In this document: in pieces, positions 28,901-36,687 of the stretch
Layout: the number at the start of each line of letters is the position of its first letter
Numbering within the stretch: the stretch's first letter is position 1
Source: an uncultured Myxococcales bacterium
Lineage (GTDB): Bacteria > Myxococcota > Myxococcia > Myxococcales > Myxococcaceae
Assembly (NCBI GenBank): GCA_937980205.1
Contig: CALJKW010000020.1
Span: 1-64,000 of the forward strand
Length of the DNA stretch: 64,000 nt
Reading direction: 5' to 3'
Program-made: the position numbers and the translations under genes
The notes under the pieces: model-generated
What the model was told of the DNA's origin: nothing
The model's database searches: none
The model's input: only the letters and a program-made list of their open reading frames with translations

Positions 28901-29071
28901 TTCGAGCGGGCGGGCGCGCCCACGCACGTCGCGGGCCTGGGCCTCGGGCTGTTCATCGCCCGCCGCATCGTCGACGCCCACCGCGGCACGGTTCGGGTCG
29001 ACAGCGAGCCCGGCAAGGGCGCGCGCTTCATCGTGCAGCTCCCGCTGAACGCCGACGGGGAACCCACGTGA
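25952..29071 (+). CDS. Hybrid CheR methyltransferase / PAS-PAS histidine kinase
   Basis: The 1039-aa product has a CheR-type methyltransferase at residues about 5-265 (RRRIERRM, VTQFFRDPEAF, SAM motif GCSTGEEAYSLA near 112), a coiled coil at about 440-525 rich in SANEELQATNEEFQSTN, PAS1 (about 531-646) and PAS2 (about 657-780), each with the stretch ASWNEGARRLKGYEA, then HisKA with phospho-acceptor His819 (ASHELKTP), and HATPase_c with LLSNAIKYAP, DQGPGIPAE and GLGLGLFIARRIV. CheB-CheR kinases normally carry a CheB methylesterase domain first; it is absent here. A longer ATG at 25760 exists but adds only a basic stretch. It overlaps the response-regulator gene by four bases. Confidence 0.88.
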   Translation: MEAADLPLDGAWRRIASLLKARLHLDVAGYKPSTIRRRIERRMTLDGFPEPAAYAEHLQRQPDALQALHDDLFVHVTQFFRDPEAFAALADQVFPALVKGRTPDDPIRVWVPGCSTGEEAYSLAVALTEWLENRRAPIAVQLFATDISEGAIAAARRAVYPESALLEVGAERLARFFTRVDGGWKVGKALRELCVFSRHDLTSNPPFARLDLISCRNVLIYFGAELQSRVFPVFHYALKPNAFLWLGQSELPGTSSKLFSVVDKVHKICVRLPSPSAARSLSASPLFAEKVRLPAVRLEAPAAKPEASRAVDDLVLERWGPPGVVIDSSHEVLQFRGDTSPFLIMPTGHPTANLFKLVRPALASKLRVVVQSAFRHNAAVRHERIPLGEPGSKRTVSIEAVPLDPRSSVRDRHVLVAFELSAAQRAERRAQVKKGSRRAGADQLVEQLQRDLDLAREQLQALSEQFESSQEELTSANEELQATNEEFQSTNEELETAKEELQAANEELISLNHELQARNAELVETNEKLRRGEDRFRLLVESVKDYAIYMLDPDGRIASWNEGARRLKGYEAAEIFGQHYSRFFTAEDRASAMPEAELEHARIEGRFEATGWRVRKDGSRFWANVVVTRVNDTRGTLVGFAKVTRDLTEKKAVEDALERSERRFRLMISNVRDYAIFMLDPDCRIASWNEGARRLKGYEANEILGRHFSAFYPPEDVAAGKCEREIATVLADGRVEDEGWRVRKDGSRFWANVVITRVNDSNGELIGFTKVTRDLTERRRAEEALRAANEGLEVRVAERTRELERALNVRDEFVSIASHELKTPLTGLKLQLQMGKRNLTAAAPPSTEQVAEMLQRCLRQAGALEDLIEDLLDVSRIQTGRFELQFSDVSVAALVEDVAARFAPQLTASHTPLELQLDRSLRAKWDQRRIGQVLANLLSNAIKYAPRAPIRITAAGADGRVRIEVADQGPGIPAEKHATIFDRFERAGAPTHVAGLGLGLFIARRIVDAHRGTVRVDSEPGKGARFIVQLPLNADGEPT

Positions 29072-29430
29072 AGCGCGTGCTCATCGTCGAAGACGATGCA
29101 GACATTCGCGCCTCGGTCTCCGAGCTGCTCGAGACCGAAGGCTACGAGGTTGTGGGCGCGGTGAACGGCCGCGAAGCGCTCGCGCAGCTGCGAGCGAGCG
29201 CCGAGCTGCCCGGTGTGATCCTGCTCGACCTGATGATGCCGGACATGGACGGCTACCAGTTCCGTGAGCAGCAGCTCGCCGACGACCGGTTGAAGGACAT
29301 CCCCGTCGTGCTGATGAGCGCCGGCGGAGAGCTCGGCACCAAGGCCAGGGCCCTCGGCGTAGCGGGGCACCTGAAGAAGCCTTTTTTCGACCTCGACACC
29401 ATCTTGCAGACCCTCGCGCAGTTCTTCTGA
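29068..29430 (+). CDS. Single-domain response regulator
   Basis: The 120-aa product is a bare receiver domain: acidic pocket EDD at 8-10, phosphorylation site Asp54 in ILLDLMMPDMDG, Ser at the conserved Thr/Ser position (PVVLMSAGG) and Lys in GHLKKPF. It has no output domain, as in CheY or Spo0F. The GTG start lies inside the stop of the kinase gene (GTGA overlap), so it is translationally coupled and is the likely target of that kinase. Confidence 0.93.
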   Translation: MKRVLIVEDDADIRASVSELLETEGYEVVGAVNGREALAQLRASAELPGVILLDLMMPDMDGYQFREQQLADDRLKDIPVVLMSAGGELGTKARALGVAGHLKKPFFDLDTILQTLAQFF

Positions 29431-29456
29431 GGGGAGCGGGGTATCATCCGGGCCTG

Positions 29457-31286
29457 ATGCGGTGGGGCCTCGTCATCGTGGTGTTGGTCATCGGCGCGTG
29501 CGACTGCTCCACGCGCGTCGGCGACAAGCGCTTCGTGTGCGCTTCCGACGATCACTGCGCCGAGGGCTTCGTCTGCTCCGCGGGCGAATGCGTGCGCGCC
29601 GGCTCGACCGGAGGCGGCGTCGGCGGCGGCAGCACCGCAGGTGGGCAGGGCGGCGGAGTTGCCGGCGGCGGCGACGCGGGCGGTGGCGACGCAGGCGGCG
29701 GTGACGCAGGCGGCGGTGACGCAGGCGGCGCGGCTGGCGGAGGCACCGCTGGTGGCGGGACCGCTGGCGGAGGCATGGGCGGCGGCGGCATGGAAGGTCT
29801 CGGCGGAGGCGCTGCGGGCGGCGTGGCCGGAGGCGGGGCAGGCGGCACCGCGGGCGGTGGCATGGGTGGCGGCATGGGCGGCGGCACCGCGGGCGGCATG
29901 GGCGGCGGCATGATGCTCCCGACACCGACGGGCCTCGTCTTCATCACCACTCCACCGGCACCGCTGCTCGCCGGGGCGTGCTTCGCCGACACCGTGCAGG
30001 CGCGCATCGGTCCGGCCCCCGCGCCAGTGCCGATGGACACGACTGTGGGGCTCTCGGTCTCGCTCACCGGGGGCTCGCGCTTCTACGCGGACGCGGCGTG
30101 CACCATGGCGATCGCGACGACGACCATCGCGGCAGGATCGTCGACCGCGACGTTCTACGTGAAGCCCATCACCGGAGCCGGTCAGACGCTGAGCGCGAGC
30201 GCTCCGTTCGGCACGGCGATGCAGGCCTTGAGCCCGCGCCCGGTGGTGCGTCGCGGGAGCTGCTCCTACAACCCGGGGACGACGGCCGACGGCGGGCTCA
30301 TCCCCGACTCGCAGATCGACTGCGTGATCAGCCCCGCGCAGGCGTCGCTCGGCACGACCTTCCTCCTCACCGCGATCAGCGGTGGAACGTCGACGAGCAG
30401 CGAGCTGATGGCCCGGTGCTGGCTCAACGCCACCGACCGCGTCCGCTGCGAGCGCAGCGTGGGCGCCGACAACCCCACGGTGACCTGGCAGACCGTCGAG
30501 CTGCCCTCGGGCCTCTCGGTGCAGCACGTGCGGGGGGCGTGCCCCGCGAGCGACGTCGTCGCCTTGACGCTCTCGGCGGTGAACCCGGCGAGCACGTTCG
30601 TGCTCAAGACGAACAACACCGGGGGCGCGTCGTTCGACGACGAGGAGACCTCCACGCTGCGCCTCACCAGCAGCACCACTGCGCTGCTCGAGACCGACGG
30701 CTGCGACGACTACGCCGCACAGTTCGTCGACCTCTCCGGCGTGACCGTCACCCGCGCCGTCGTCGACGCGGGCTTCCCCGCCGACACCTACAGCCTCGAG
30801 CTCAGCGGGCTGCCGGCCTCGTCGCCGAACACCACCCTGCTCACGCAGGTTCGCACCTCGGTGGGGAGCTTCGACAACGAGTGTGCGCTGCTCGTGCGCG
30901 GCGATCTTCCGACGAGCAGCTCGGTGCAGTTCACCCGAAGCGGCGGGACGGACGCCGGCTGCAACGAGCCGATCGATCAGCTCGTGTACGAGCGCATCGA
31001 CTTCGGCTCGCGCGGCAACGTGCAGAAGCTCACTGTCACGATCCCCTCGAGCTCGTCGGTCGTGAACGTCCCCATCTCGCCGGTCGACACGACGCGCACC
31101 GTGGTCTTCTCCAGCTCGCAGATCTTCAACGGCCAGGGCGGAGCCGAGATCCCCGGCGGCACCGCCGAGATCGACGAAGCCGCGATTCGCATGGATCTCA
31201 CCTCCCCGACGAACGTGCGCCTGCTGCGCGGCGACGAAGACCGCTGGGCGATCGTCACGTTCTTCGTGGTCGAGCTCGAGCCCTGA
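29457..31286 (+). CDS. Gly-rich-linker lipoprotein with C-terminal beta domain
   Basis: The 609-aa product has a signal peptide ending in lipobox IGAC, a Cys-rich patch (CASDDHCAEGFVCSAGEC), then about 110 residues of Gly/Ala/Thr/Asp repeats, typical of myxobacterial surface lipoproteins. The mature C-terminal 430 residues are beta-rich with no motif I know, carrying paired cysteines that probably form disulfides. Probably displayed at the cell surface; the function is unknown. It starts 26 bases after the response regulator but could have its own promoter. It is convergent with the LMF1-like gene, stops four bases apart. Confidence 0.7.
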   Translation: MRWGLVIVVLVIGACDCSTRVGDKRFVCASDDHCAEGFVCSAGECVRAGSTGGGVGGGSTAGGQGGGVAGGGDAGGGDAGGGDAGGGDAGGAAGGGTAGGGTAGGGMGGGGMEGLGGGAAGGVAGGGAGGTAGGGMGGGMGGGTAGGMGGGMMLPTPTGLVFITTPPAPLLAGACFADTVQARIGPAPAPVPMDTTVGLSVSLTGGSRFYADAACTMAIATTTIAAGSSTATFYVKPITGAGQTLSASAPFGTAMQALSPRPVVRRGSCSYNPGTTADGGLIPDSQIDCVISPAQASLGTTFLLTAISGGTSTSSELMARCWLNATDRVRCERSVGADNPTVTWQTVELPSGLSVQHVRGACPASDVVALTLSAVNPASTFVLKTNNTGGASFDDEETSTLRLTSSTTALLETDGCDDYAAQFVDLSGVTVTRAVVDAGFPADTYSLELSGLPASSPNTTLLTQVRTSVGSFDNECALLVRGDLPTSSSVQFTRSGGTDAGCNEPIDQLVYERIDFGSRGNVQKLTVTIPSSSSVVNVPISPVDTTRTVVFSSSQIFNGQGGAEIPGGTAEIDEAAIRMDLTSPTNVRLLRGDEDRWAIVTFFVVELEP

Positions 31287-31289
31287 CCT

Positions 31290-32717
31290 TCAGCGCCACC
31301 CGTACGCCTCGAGGAACTGCAGGAGCTCGGGCGAGTCCTTCGTCAGCGGAGGCAGCCAGTCGCCCCGCTCTTCGCGCGTCCACCACGCCGGCACGCCGTA
31401 GCGGTTCAGCCGATAGCGGAACAGCCGCACGCGGATGAGCTCGGGCGGCTTCGAGGGGAACGGGTTGCCGTCGAGCAGCGAGAGCGCGCCGGGGTCACCG
31501 TTGAGCAGCTTCCAGACGAGGTGAACCATCCACGGCTCGTCGTCGACGCCGCCCATCGCGGCGAACCAGATCTGCCAGTCGAGCCGGAAGTGGTACGGGC
31601 TCATCCAGCACGGCCTGCGGTTCGGGTCGGTCGGCTTGCAGGGCAGCTCGTACGTGCGCCACGAAGCGCCCGAGTCGTCGCTGCCTTCGATGACCAGCTC
31701 GTCGCGCTCGCGCCCGACGCTGCCGAACGCGCCGTAGGTGTTCACCAGCGAGAGCGGGTCGAACGAGCGGTTCATGCGCTGCTTCGACGAGACGAGGTTC
31801 TCCACCACCTGAAGGCTCAAGACGGCGATCAGCGCGGTGAGGAAGCCGGCGACCCAGCGGTGCGCGAGGTGGCTCTCGCGCTGCTCGGCGAGCGCGAGCG
31901 GCGCGGTGAGCCGCTGCGGGAAGGCGTGCTGCAACAGGCCGTCGTCGAGGCACGCGATCAGCGGCACGAGGGTGAGCCAGTTGAGGAAGGCCAGGTTCCC
32001 GCTCGCGATCAGCGTGAGCTGGAACGCGATGGCGAAGAGCCCCGCGGTGTGGCGCGCGACGCGCGGGCCGAAGAAGCCGAACGGCGCGATGAGCTCGGCC
32101 GCATGGTTGAAGAGGACGCCGCCCTTGTGGGCCCAGTCGGGGAGGAAGTGGAAGAACGGAGTCAGCGGCGACGGAATCGGCTGCGTCTCGAAGTGGTAGT
32201 CGAGGCAGGTGAGGTCCGTCCAGCACGGGTCGCCGCGCAGCTTGATGAGCCCCGCGCCGAGGAAGATGCGGAACGCGAGCCAGCGGAAGAGGAACAGCAC
32301 CGCGATCGGCGCGGGCGCTCGGGGAAACGGCGTCAGGCTCCGCAGCGGGCAGAGGAAGATGGCGAGGAAGCCGGTCTCGAGCAGCTGGTTCTCCCAGCCG
32401 AAGCTCCAGAAGACCTGGCCGACGTGATCGACGGACAGGTACAGCAACCACAGCGCGGCCATCACCACCGCGTTGGTGCAGCCGAGCAGCACGAGCGTGG
32501 AGAGCAGGACGCCGAGCCAGCCGACGGCCATCATCGCGCCGTCGCTCACCCCGAGCCGGAAGAGCGTCGGGGCCTCCCAGAACGTGGTGCCCGAGAGGTA
32601 CGTGCGCGCGGGCAAGAGGCCGTGCTCGCCGACCAGCGGCAGCCCCTGCTGCACGAAGACGAGAAACGCGCAGAGGTAGATGAGCCCGAGAAGCCGGAGC
32701 AGAACGAAGCGCGTCAA
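31290..32717 (-). CDS. Lipase maturation factor (LMF1)-like membrane protein
   Basis: The 475-aa product has about eight membrane helices, beginning FVLLRLLGLIYLCAFLVFVQ, with signatures of the LMF1 family: SFGWENQLLETGFLAIFLCP, RWLAFRIFLGAGLIKLRGDPCW, and a soluble C-terminal part with RPCWMSPYHFRLDWQIWFAAM. In animals LMF1 helps lipases fold in the ER; bacterial members have no established role. TTG at 32717 is chosen. A longer frame from 32801 starts inside the REP-like palindrome 32722-32803 and would add 28 residues of low-quality sequence. It is downstream of the quinone oxidoreductase on the same strand. Confidence 0.8.
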   Translation of the reverse strand: MTRFVLLRLLGLIYLCAFLVFVQQGLPLVGEHGLLPARTYLSGTTFWEAPTLFRLGVSDGAMMAVGWLGVLLSTLVLLGCTNAVVMAALWLLYLSVDHVGQVFWSFGWENQLLETGFLAIFLCPLRSLTPFPRAPAPIAVLFLFRWLAFRIFLGAGLIKLRGDPCWTDLTCLDYHFETQPIPSPLTPFFHFLPDWAHKGGVLFNHAAELIAPFGFFGPRVARHTAGLFAIAFQLTLIASGNLAFLNWLTLVPLIACLDDGLLQHAFPQRLTAPLALAEQRESHLAHRWVAGFLTALIAVLSLQVVENLVSSKQRMNRSFDPLSLVNTYGAFGSVGRERDELVIEGSDDSGASWRTYELPCKPTDPNRRPCWMSPYHFRLDWQIWFAAMGGVDDEPWMVHLVWKLLNGDPGALSLLDGNPFPSKPPELIRVRLFRYRLNRYGVPAWWTREERGDWLPPLTKDSPELLQFLEAYGWR

Positions 32718-32721
32718 CGCA

Positions 32722-32803
32722 AAATGGGGACAGGCTGCTTTTCCGCGCTCCCCGAGCTCATCGGACGCCGGCGGTGCTGCGGAAGAGGTGCCTGTCCCCA
32801 TTT
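32722..32803. repeat. REP-like hairpin element (AAATGGGGAC copy 2)
   Basis: AAATGGGGACAGGC (32722-32735) and GCCTGTCCCCATTT (32790-32803) are perfect 14-base arms. After two mismatches the stem continues for nine pairs (one G-T) between CTTTTCCGC and GCGGAAGAG, leaving a loop of about 32 bases. It sits two bases from the stop of the quinone oxidoreductase gene and runs up to the start of the LMF1-like gene. Its core matches the palindrome at 19248-19270. The long imperfect hairpin suggests a non-autonomous mobile repeat rather than a terminator. Confidence 0.65.
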
Positions 32804-32804
32804 C

Positions 32805-33779
32805 CTACGGAACGAGCAAGAGCTTGCCCTTCACGGCGCGTCGCTCGAGCCGCTCGATCGCTTCAGTCGCCCGCGCAAAGGGCAACGTCCCGTCGACGTG
32901 CGGCTTCAGCTTGCCCGCTGCCACCCAGTCCAACACCTGCTTCAGGTTCGCGCGGTTCTTCTCGACCTCCCGCATCGCGAACTGGCCCCAGAAGACGCCG
33001 AGCACGTCGCAGCCCTTCAGCAAGAGCAGGTTGAGCGGCATCTTCGGAATCTCTCCAGCCGCGAAGCCGACGACGAGGAAGCGGCCCTGCCACGCGATGG
33101 CGCGCAGCGCGGGCTCGCTGTAGGGGCCGCCGACGGCGTCGTAGATGACGTTGGCTCCGTCGCCGTTGGTGAGCGCCTTCACGCGCTCTTTGAGATCTTC
33201 CGTCGCGTAGCAGATGCCCTCGTCGGCGCCCTGCTCGCGGCAGAAGGCGACCTTCTCGGGCGTGCCGGCTGCGGCGATGACGCGCGCGCCGAGCGCCTTG
33301 CCGAGCTGAATGGCGGAGACTCCGGTGCCGCCGGCGGCGCCGAGCACGAGCAGCGTCTCGTTGGGCTTCAGCTCGGCCCGGTCGACGAGCGCGTGGTACG
33401 TCGTGCCGTAGGTGAGCGTGGTGGCGGCGGCGGTCTCGAAGCTCACCGCGTCCGGCAGCTTCACCGCGGCGAGCGCGTTGACGACGACCTCTTCGGCGAA
33501 CGCGCCGTTCACCATCGTGGCGGCGACGCGATCTCCGACCTTCAGGGACGTGACTGAAGACCCGACCTTCGAGACGACGCCGGCGGCCTCTCCTCCGGGG
33601 ATGAACGGGGGCTCGGGCTTGAACTGGTACTTGCCGTAGCTGATGAGCACGTCGGGGAAGTTGATGCCGGCGGCGCGGACGGAGATGCGGACCTCATCGT
33701 CGTCCGGCTCGGGCAGCGGCAGCTCGTCGACCTTCAACGCCTTCGGACCCGTCAGCTCGTGGACTCGCACGGCACGCAT
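32805..33779 (-). CDS. Zinc-independent NADPH:quinone oxidoreductase
   Basis: The 324-aa product is a medium-chain dehydrogenase/reductase. The N-terminal GroES-like part has RAAGINFPDVLISYGKYQ and FIPGGEAAGVV; the nucleotide-binding part has LVLGAAGGTGVSAIQLGKAL (the AAGGxG motif of the quinone oxidoreductase subfamily) and VIYDAVGG. The cysteine and histidine ligands of zinc-type alcohol dehydrogenases are absent, which supports quinone or enone reduction with NADPH. The usual length is complete. It starts divergently from the 298-aa lipoprotein gene and ends at the REP-like element. Confidence 0.88.
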   Translation of the reverse strand: MRAVRVHELTGPKALKVDELPLPEPDDDEVRISVRAAGINFPDVLISYGKYQFKPEPPFIPGGEAAGVVSKVGSSVTSLKVGDRVAATMVNGAFAEEVVVNALAAVKLPDAVSFETAAATTLTYGTTYHALVDRAELKPNETLLVLGAAGGTGVSAIQLGKALGARVIAAAGTPEKVAFCREQGADEGICYATEDLKERVKALTNGDGANVIYDAVGGPYSEPALRAIAWQGRFLVVGFAAGEIPKMPLNLLLLKGCDVLGVFWGQFAMREVEKNRANLKQVLDWVAAGKLKPHVDGTLPFARATEAIERLERRAVKGKLLLVP

Positions 33780-33835
33780 GCAGGCTGCTTACCATTACTG
33801 GCACACCCGGCCGGGCACGCTACGCTCACCGCCGC

Positions 33836-34732
33836 TTGTTCCGCGCCGTCGCCTTGGCCGTCGCGCTGCTGTGCCTGTCGTGCGGGCCGAAGTCCGCGTC
33901 CGCGCGCCGTGCCCACAGCCAGCAGCTCGCCGACGACGCGGACGAAGAGCTCTCCCGCGCCGAGCGCTCGATGGCCGAGCTCGACGCCGACGAGGCGGGC
34001 AAGGCCATCGCGAAGGCGAAGAAGATCCTCACCGACCCCGACGCGCAGCTCTACCCCGAGTACGAGATGCTGCTCAGCCGCGCGAAGGAGGACGAGGCGA
34101 AGCTGCCCGACGTGCGCAAGGCGAAGGAGATCAAGGAGCTTCAAGCCGCGATCACCAAGGCGAAGGAGAAGATCGAAGAGCGCCTCGGCGCCCTGAAGAA
34201 GGCCTCCAAGGCCCTCGACGCGCCCGGGGTCGAGAAGGCCGCCATCGACGACGCGAGCGGCATCGCCCAGGAGGTCTCCGACGCGCTCAAGGAGGCCGCC
34301 GAGCTCGAGAAGAAGGACAAGGCGTACGCCGAGTGGGCGAAGGCGCGGCGCGAGACGCTCGACAAGGCGAAGGAGCCGGTCACCCTCGCGAAGGCGCGGG
34401 TGGACTTCATGGAAGGCCCGGCCGCGCTGCGCGAGAAGGCGCAGGAGCGGTTCAAGGCCGCGCGCGGCGAGAAGGCGCGCGCCGACAAGGCAGCCGGCTT
34501 CACCCAGGCGAAGAAGCTCTACGAGCAGTGCCAGGACGCCTGCCGCAAGGCGCTGACCGCGAACCCGGCGATCTCGCGGCTGCCCATCCTCGCGTCGGGG
34601 AAGAAGACCACCCCCGAGGCGCTCGACACCGCGTGCAGCGCCGAGTGGCAGGACGTCGACAAGGCCGAGAAGAAGCTGCCGCCCGAGAAGGCCGCTCCTC
34701 CGCCGGGCAAGCCCCCGAAGAAGAAGAAGTGA
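33836..34732 (+). CDS. Coiled-coil lipoprotein
   Basis: The 298-aa product starts at TTG 33836 with signal peptide ending LCLSC. The mature part is almost entirely Lys/Glu/Ala-rich helix (for example AAITKAKEKIEERLGALKKA), predicted coiled coil, and ends in a Pro/Lys tail (PPGKPPKKKK). Two cysteines lie near the C-terminus (CQDAC). It recalls envelope lipoproteins that act as spacers or tethers, but that is a guess from composition. A hairpin follows the stop, separating it from eutB. Confidence 0.65.
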   Translation: MFRAVALAVALLCLSCGPKSASARRAHSQQLADDADEELSRAERSMAELDADEAGKAIAKAKKILTDPDAQLYPEYEMLLSRAKEDEAKLPDVRKAKEIKELQAAITKAKEKIEERLGALKKASKALDAPGVEKAAIDDASGIAQEVSDALKEAAELEKKDKAYAEWAKARRETLDKAKEPVTLAKARVDFMEGPAALREKAQERFKAARGEKARADKAAGFTQAKKLYEQCQDACRKALTANPAISRLPILASGKKTTPEALDTACSAEWQDVDKAEKKLPPEKAAPPPGKPPKKKK

Positions 34733-34756
34733 GCGCTGCCCGGCGCGGAGCAGCGC
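34733..34756 (+). terminator. Hairpin between the coiled-coil lipoprotein gene and eutB
   Basis: GCGCTGC (34733-34739) and GCAGCGC (34750-34756) pair across a 10-base loop starting at the last base of the stop codon region. A smaller stem GAGAC-GCA-GTCTC follows at 34757-34769. No T-tract. Probably separates the lipoprotein transcript from the eut operon. Confidence 0.4.
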
Positions 34757-34811
34757 GAGACGCAGTCTCCCCGTAGGCCGAGCAGCACAAGTGAAGTAGA
34801 AGCAGGCCCGC

Positions 34812-36215
34812 TTGGCGAAGCTGTCGACAACGCTGTTCGGCGAGACCTTCTCGTTCCGATCGATCAAAGAAGTGCTGGCGAAGGCGAACGAGCCTCGCTC
34901 GGGCGACGTGCAGGCCGGCCTCGCCGCGACGTCGATGCGCGAGATGGCGGCGGCGAAGCTGGTGCTCTCCGAGCTCACCTGCAAGGAGCTGCGCGAGAAC
35001 CCCGCGGTCCCCTACGAGCGCGACGAGGTCACGCGCGTCGTCGAAGACGCGATGTCGCAGCCGCTCGCGGCGCGCGCGTACAAGAAGATCTGCGGGTGGT
35101 CGGTGGCCCAGCTGCGCGAGTGGATCCTCGACAGCAAGACGACCGGCGACGAGGTGAACGACGTCACGCCGGGGCTCACGCCCGAGATGGCGGCCGCCGT
35201 CGCCAAGCTGATGTCGAACATGGACCTCGTGATGGCGGGCCGGAAGATCCGCGTCGTCGCGCGGTGCAACAACACCATCGGCCTCGAGGGCCGCATCTCG
35301 AGCCGCCTGCAGCCGAACCACCCGCGCGACGAGGTCGAGGGCGTGCTCGCCGCGGTGAAAGACGGCCTCTCGTACGGCAACGGAGACGCCGTCATCGGCG
35401 TGAACCCCTCGACCGACGACGTCGGCAAGTGCGCCGACATCTTGAAGGGCGTGAAGGACCTGATGCGGAAGTACCGCATCCCGACGCAGAACTGCGTGCT
35501 GGCGCACCTCACCGTGCAGATGGAGGCGATGGCGAAGCACGGGGCTCCGCTCGACCTCATGTTCCAGTCGATCGCCGGCAGCGAGGGCGCGAACAAGAAC
35601 TTCGGCGTGACGGTGAAGCTGCTCGACGAGGCGTGGGACCTCACGAAGCGCGAGGGCACCGCGAAGGGCCCCAACGTCATGTACTTCGAGACGGGGCAGG
35701 GCACCGCGCTGTCCGCGAACGCGCACCACGACACCGACCAGGTCACCATGGAGGCCCGCGCCTACGGGCTCGCGCGCCGCTACAAGCCGTTCCTCTTGAA
35801 CTCGGTCGTCGGCTTCATCGGCCCCGAGTACCTGCGCGACGCGAAGCAGATCACCCGCGCGGGCTTGGAGGACCACTTCATGGGCAAGCTCATGGGCATC
35901 CCGATGGGCTGCGACGCCTGCTACACGAACCACGCGAACAGCGATCAGAACGACCAGGAGAACCTGGAGATGCTGCTCGCGATGGCCGGCGTCAATTACC
36001 TGATGGGCATCCCCATGGGGGATGACCTGATGCTGAACTACCAGACGACCTCGTTTCACAACAACGCGGCGCTGCGCGAGATCCTGCACCTGAGGCCCGC
36101 GCCCGAGTTCGAGGAGTGGCTCACCTCGATGGGCCTGTGGCGCAACGGGCGGCTGACGTCGGCGGCCGGTGATGCGAGCGTGTTCGCGACGAAGGTGAGG
36201 CGGAAGACGGCGTAG
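34812..36215 (+). CDS. eutB: Ethanolamine ammonia-lyase large subunit
   Basis: The 467-aa product matches EutB throughout: FSFRSIKEVLAKANEPRSGD at the start, CNNTIGLEGRISSRLQPNHP, FGVTVKLLDEAWDL, ALSANAHHDTDQVTMEARAY, and the C-terminal MGIPMGCDACYTNHANSDQN, MGIPMGDDLMLNYQTTSFHN. This is the catalytic subunit that converts ethanolamine to acetaldehyde and ammonia using adenosylcobalamin, and is full length. The start is TTG 34812. Its partner eutC should follow directly but is 472 bases away, separated by a reversed ORF6N remnant. The stop codon TAG is overlapped by the palindrome 36214-36238. Confidence 0.95.
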   Translation: MAKLSTTLFGETFSFRSIKEVLAKANEPRSGDVQAGLAATSMREMAAAKLVLSELTCKELRENPAVPYERDEVTRVVEDAMSQPLAARAYKKICGWSVAQLREWILDSKTTGDEVNDVTPGLTPEMAAAVAKLMSNMDLVMAGRKIRVVARCNNTIGLEGRISSRLQPNHPRDEVEGVLAAVKDGLSYGNGDAVIGVNPSTDDVGKCADILKGVKDLMRKYRIPTQNCVLAHLTVQMEAMAKHGAPLDLMFQSIAGSEGANKNFGVTVKLLDEAWDLTKREGTAKGPNVMYFETGQGTALSANAHHDTDQVTMEARAYGLARRYKPFLLNSVVGFIGPEYLRDAKQITRAGLEDHFMGKLMGIPMGCDACYTNHANSDQNDQENLEMLLAMAGVNYLMGIPMGDDLMLNYQTTSFHNNAALREILHLRPAPEFEEWLTSMGLWRNGRLTSAAGDASVFATKVRRKTA

Positions 36216-36238
36216 GTGGTCACAGATCGTGACCACCT
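36214..36238. repeat. Perfect palindrome at the eutB stop codon
   Basis: AGGTGGTCAC (36214-36223) and GTGACCACCT (36229-36238) form 10-base arms around AGATC. The left arm begins inside the eutB stop and the right arm ends at the stop codon of the reversed ORF6N remnant. It is closely related to the palindrome at 36514-36540. It may serve as a terminator for eutB, but its similarity to the ORF6N-internal palindrome suggests that it arrived with that gene. Confidence 0.6.
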
Positions 36239-36639
36239 CACCGGAAGCCGATCGGCGCCTTCGCCGCGTCACCGAGCAGGCCACGCAACGCGTCGAACAC
36301 GACCTTGAACTTCTTGTCGTAGCGCCGCTCGAGCGCGTCGATCTTCTTCGCGAGGTCGCCGTGCGCGGCGGCCGCGTTGCGCAGGCTCATGAACGCGCGG
36401 ACGACGTGAACGCTGACGCTCACTGCGCGCGGGCTGTTGAGGACGTTCGCCGCCATGAGCGCGCCGTGCTGTGTGAAGGCGAGCGGCAGACTCGGCGAGA
36501 ACTTGAGGGCTCTGAGGTGGTCGCAATTTGCGACCACCTCATCGCGCTCGGCAGTGGTGAGCGTGAAGCAGAAGTCGGGCGGGAACCGGTCTCGGTTGCG
36601 CTTCACCTGCTCGTTGAGGCGCTTCGTCGCGGTGTTCTC
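36238..36639 (-). pseudogene. ORF6N-domain protein remnant (N-terminus missing)
   Basis: Read on the minus strand, 36639-36238 encodes TKRLNEQVKRNRDRFPPDF, then EVVANCDHLRALKFSP, LPLAFTQHGALMAANVL, PRAVSVSVHVVRAFMSLR, LAKKIDALERRYDKKFKVVF and a closing IGFR. This is the standard order of ORF6N-family proteins (KilA-N-like DNA-binding proteins of phages and mobile elements). The usual first part, which leads into YGVETKRLNEQVKRN, is not found upstream: the sequence there reads LSPRENTA and has no suitable start. GTG 36606 could begin a 122-aa product, so a short protein is possible. It lies backwards between eutB and eutC. Confidence 0.75.
36514..36540. repeat. 27-base near-perfect palindrome inside the ORF6N remnant
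   Basis: GAGGTGGTCGCAA and TTGCGACCACCTC are perfect 13-base arms around one T. On the minus strand this codes for the EVVANCDHL part of the ORF6N protein. The palindrome at 36214-36238 would code for EVVTICDHL in the corresponding frame, so both are versions of the same short sequence. Confidence 0.65.
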
Positions 36640-36687
36640 ACGCGGTGAGAGTGCATTTGCCCAGACGGTGCTAAACCGCAGCGCGTC

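Noticed and set aside
32718..32801. Extra 28 N-terminal residues for the LMF1-like protein
   Set aside because: They are encoded by the REP-like hairpin and precede a membrane helix with a plausible TTG start at 32717.
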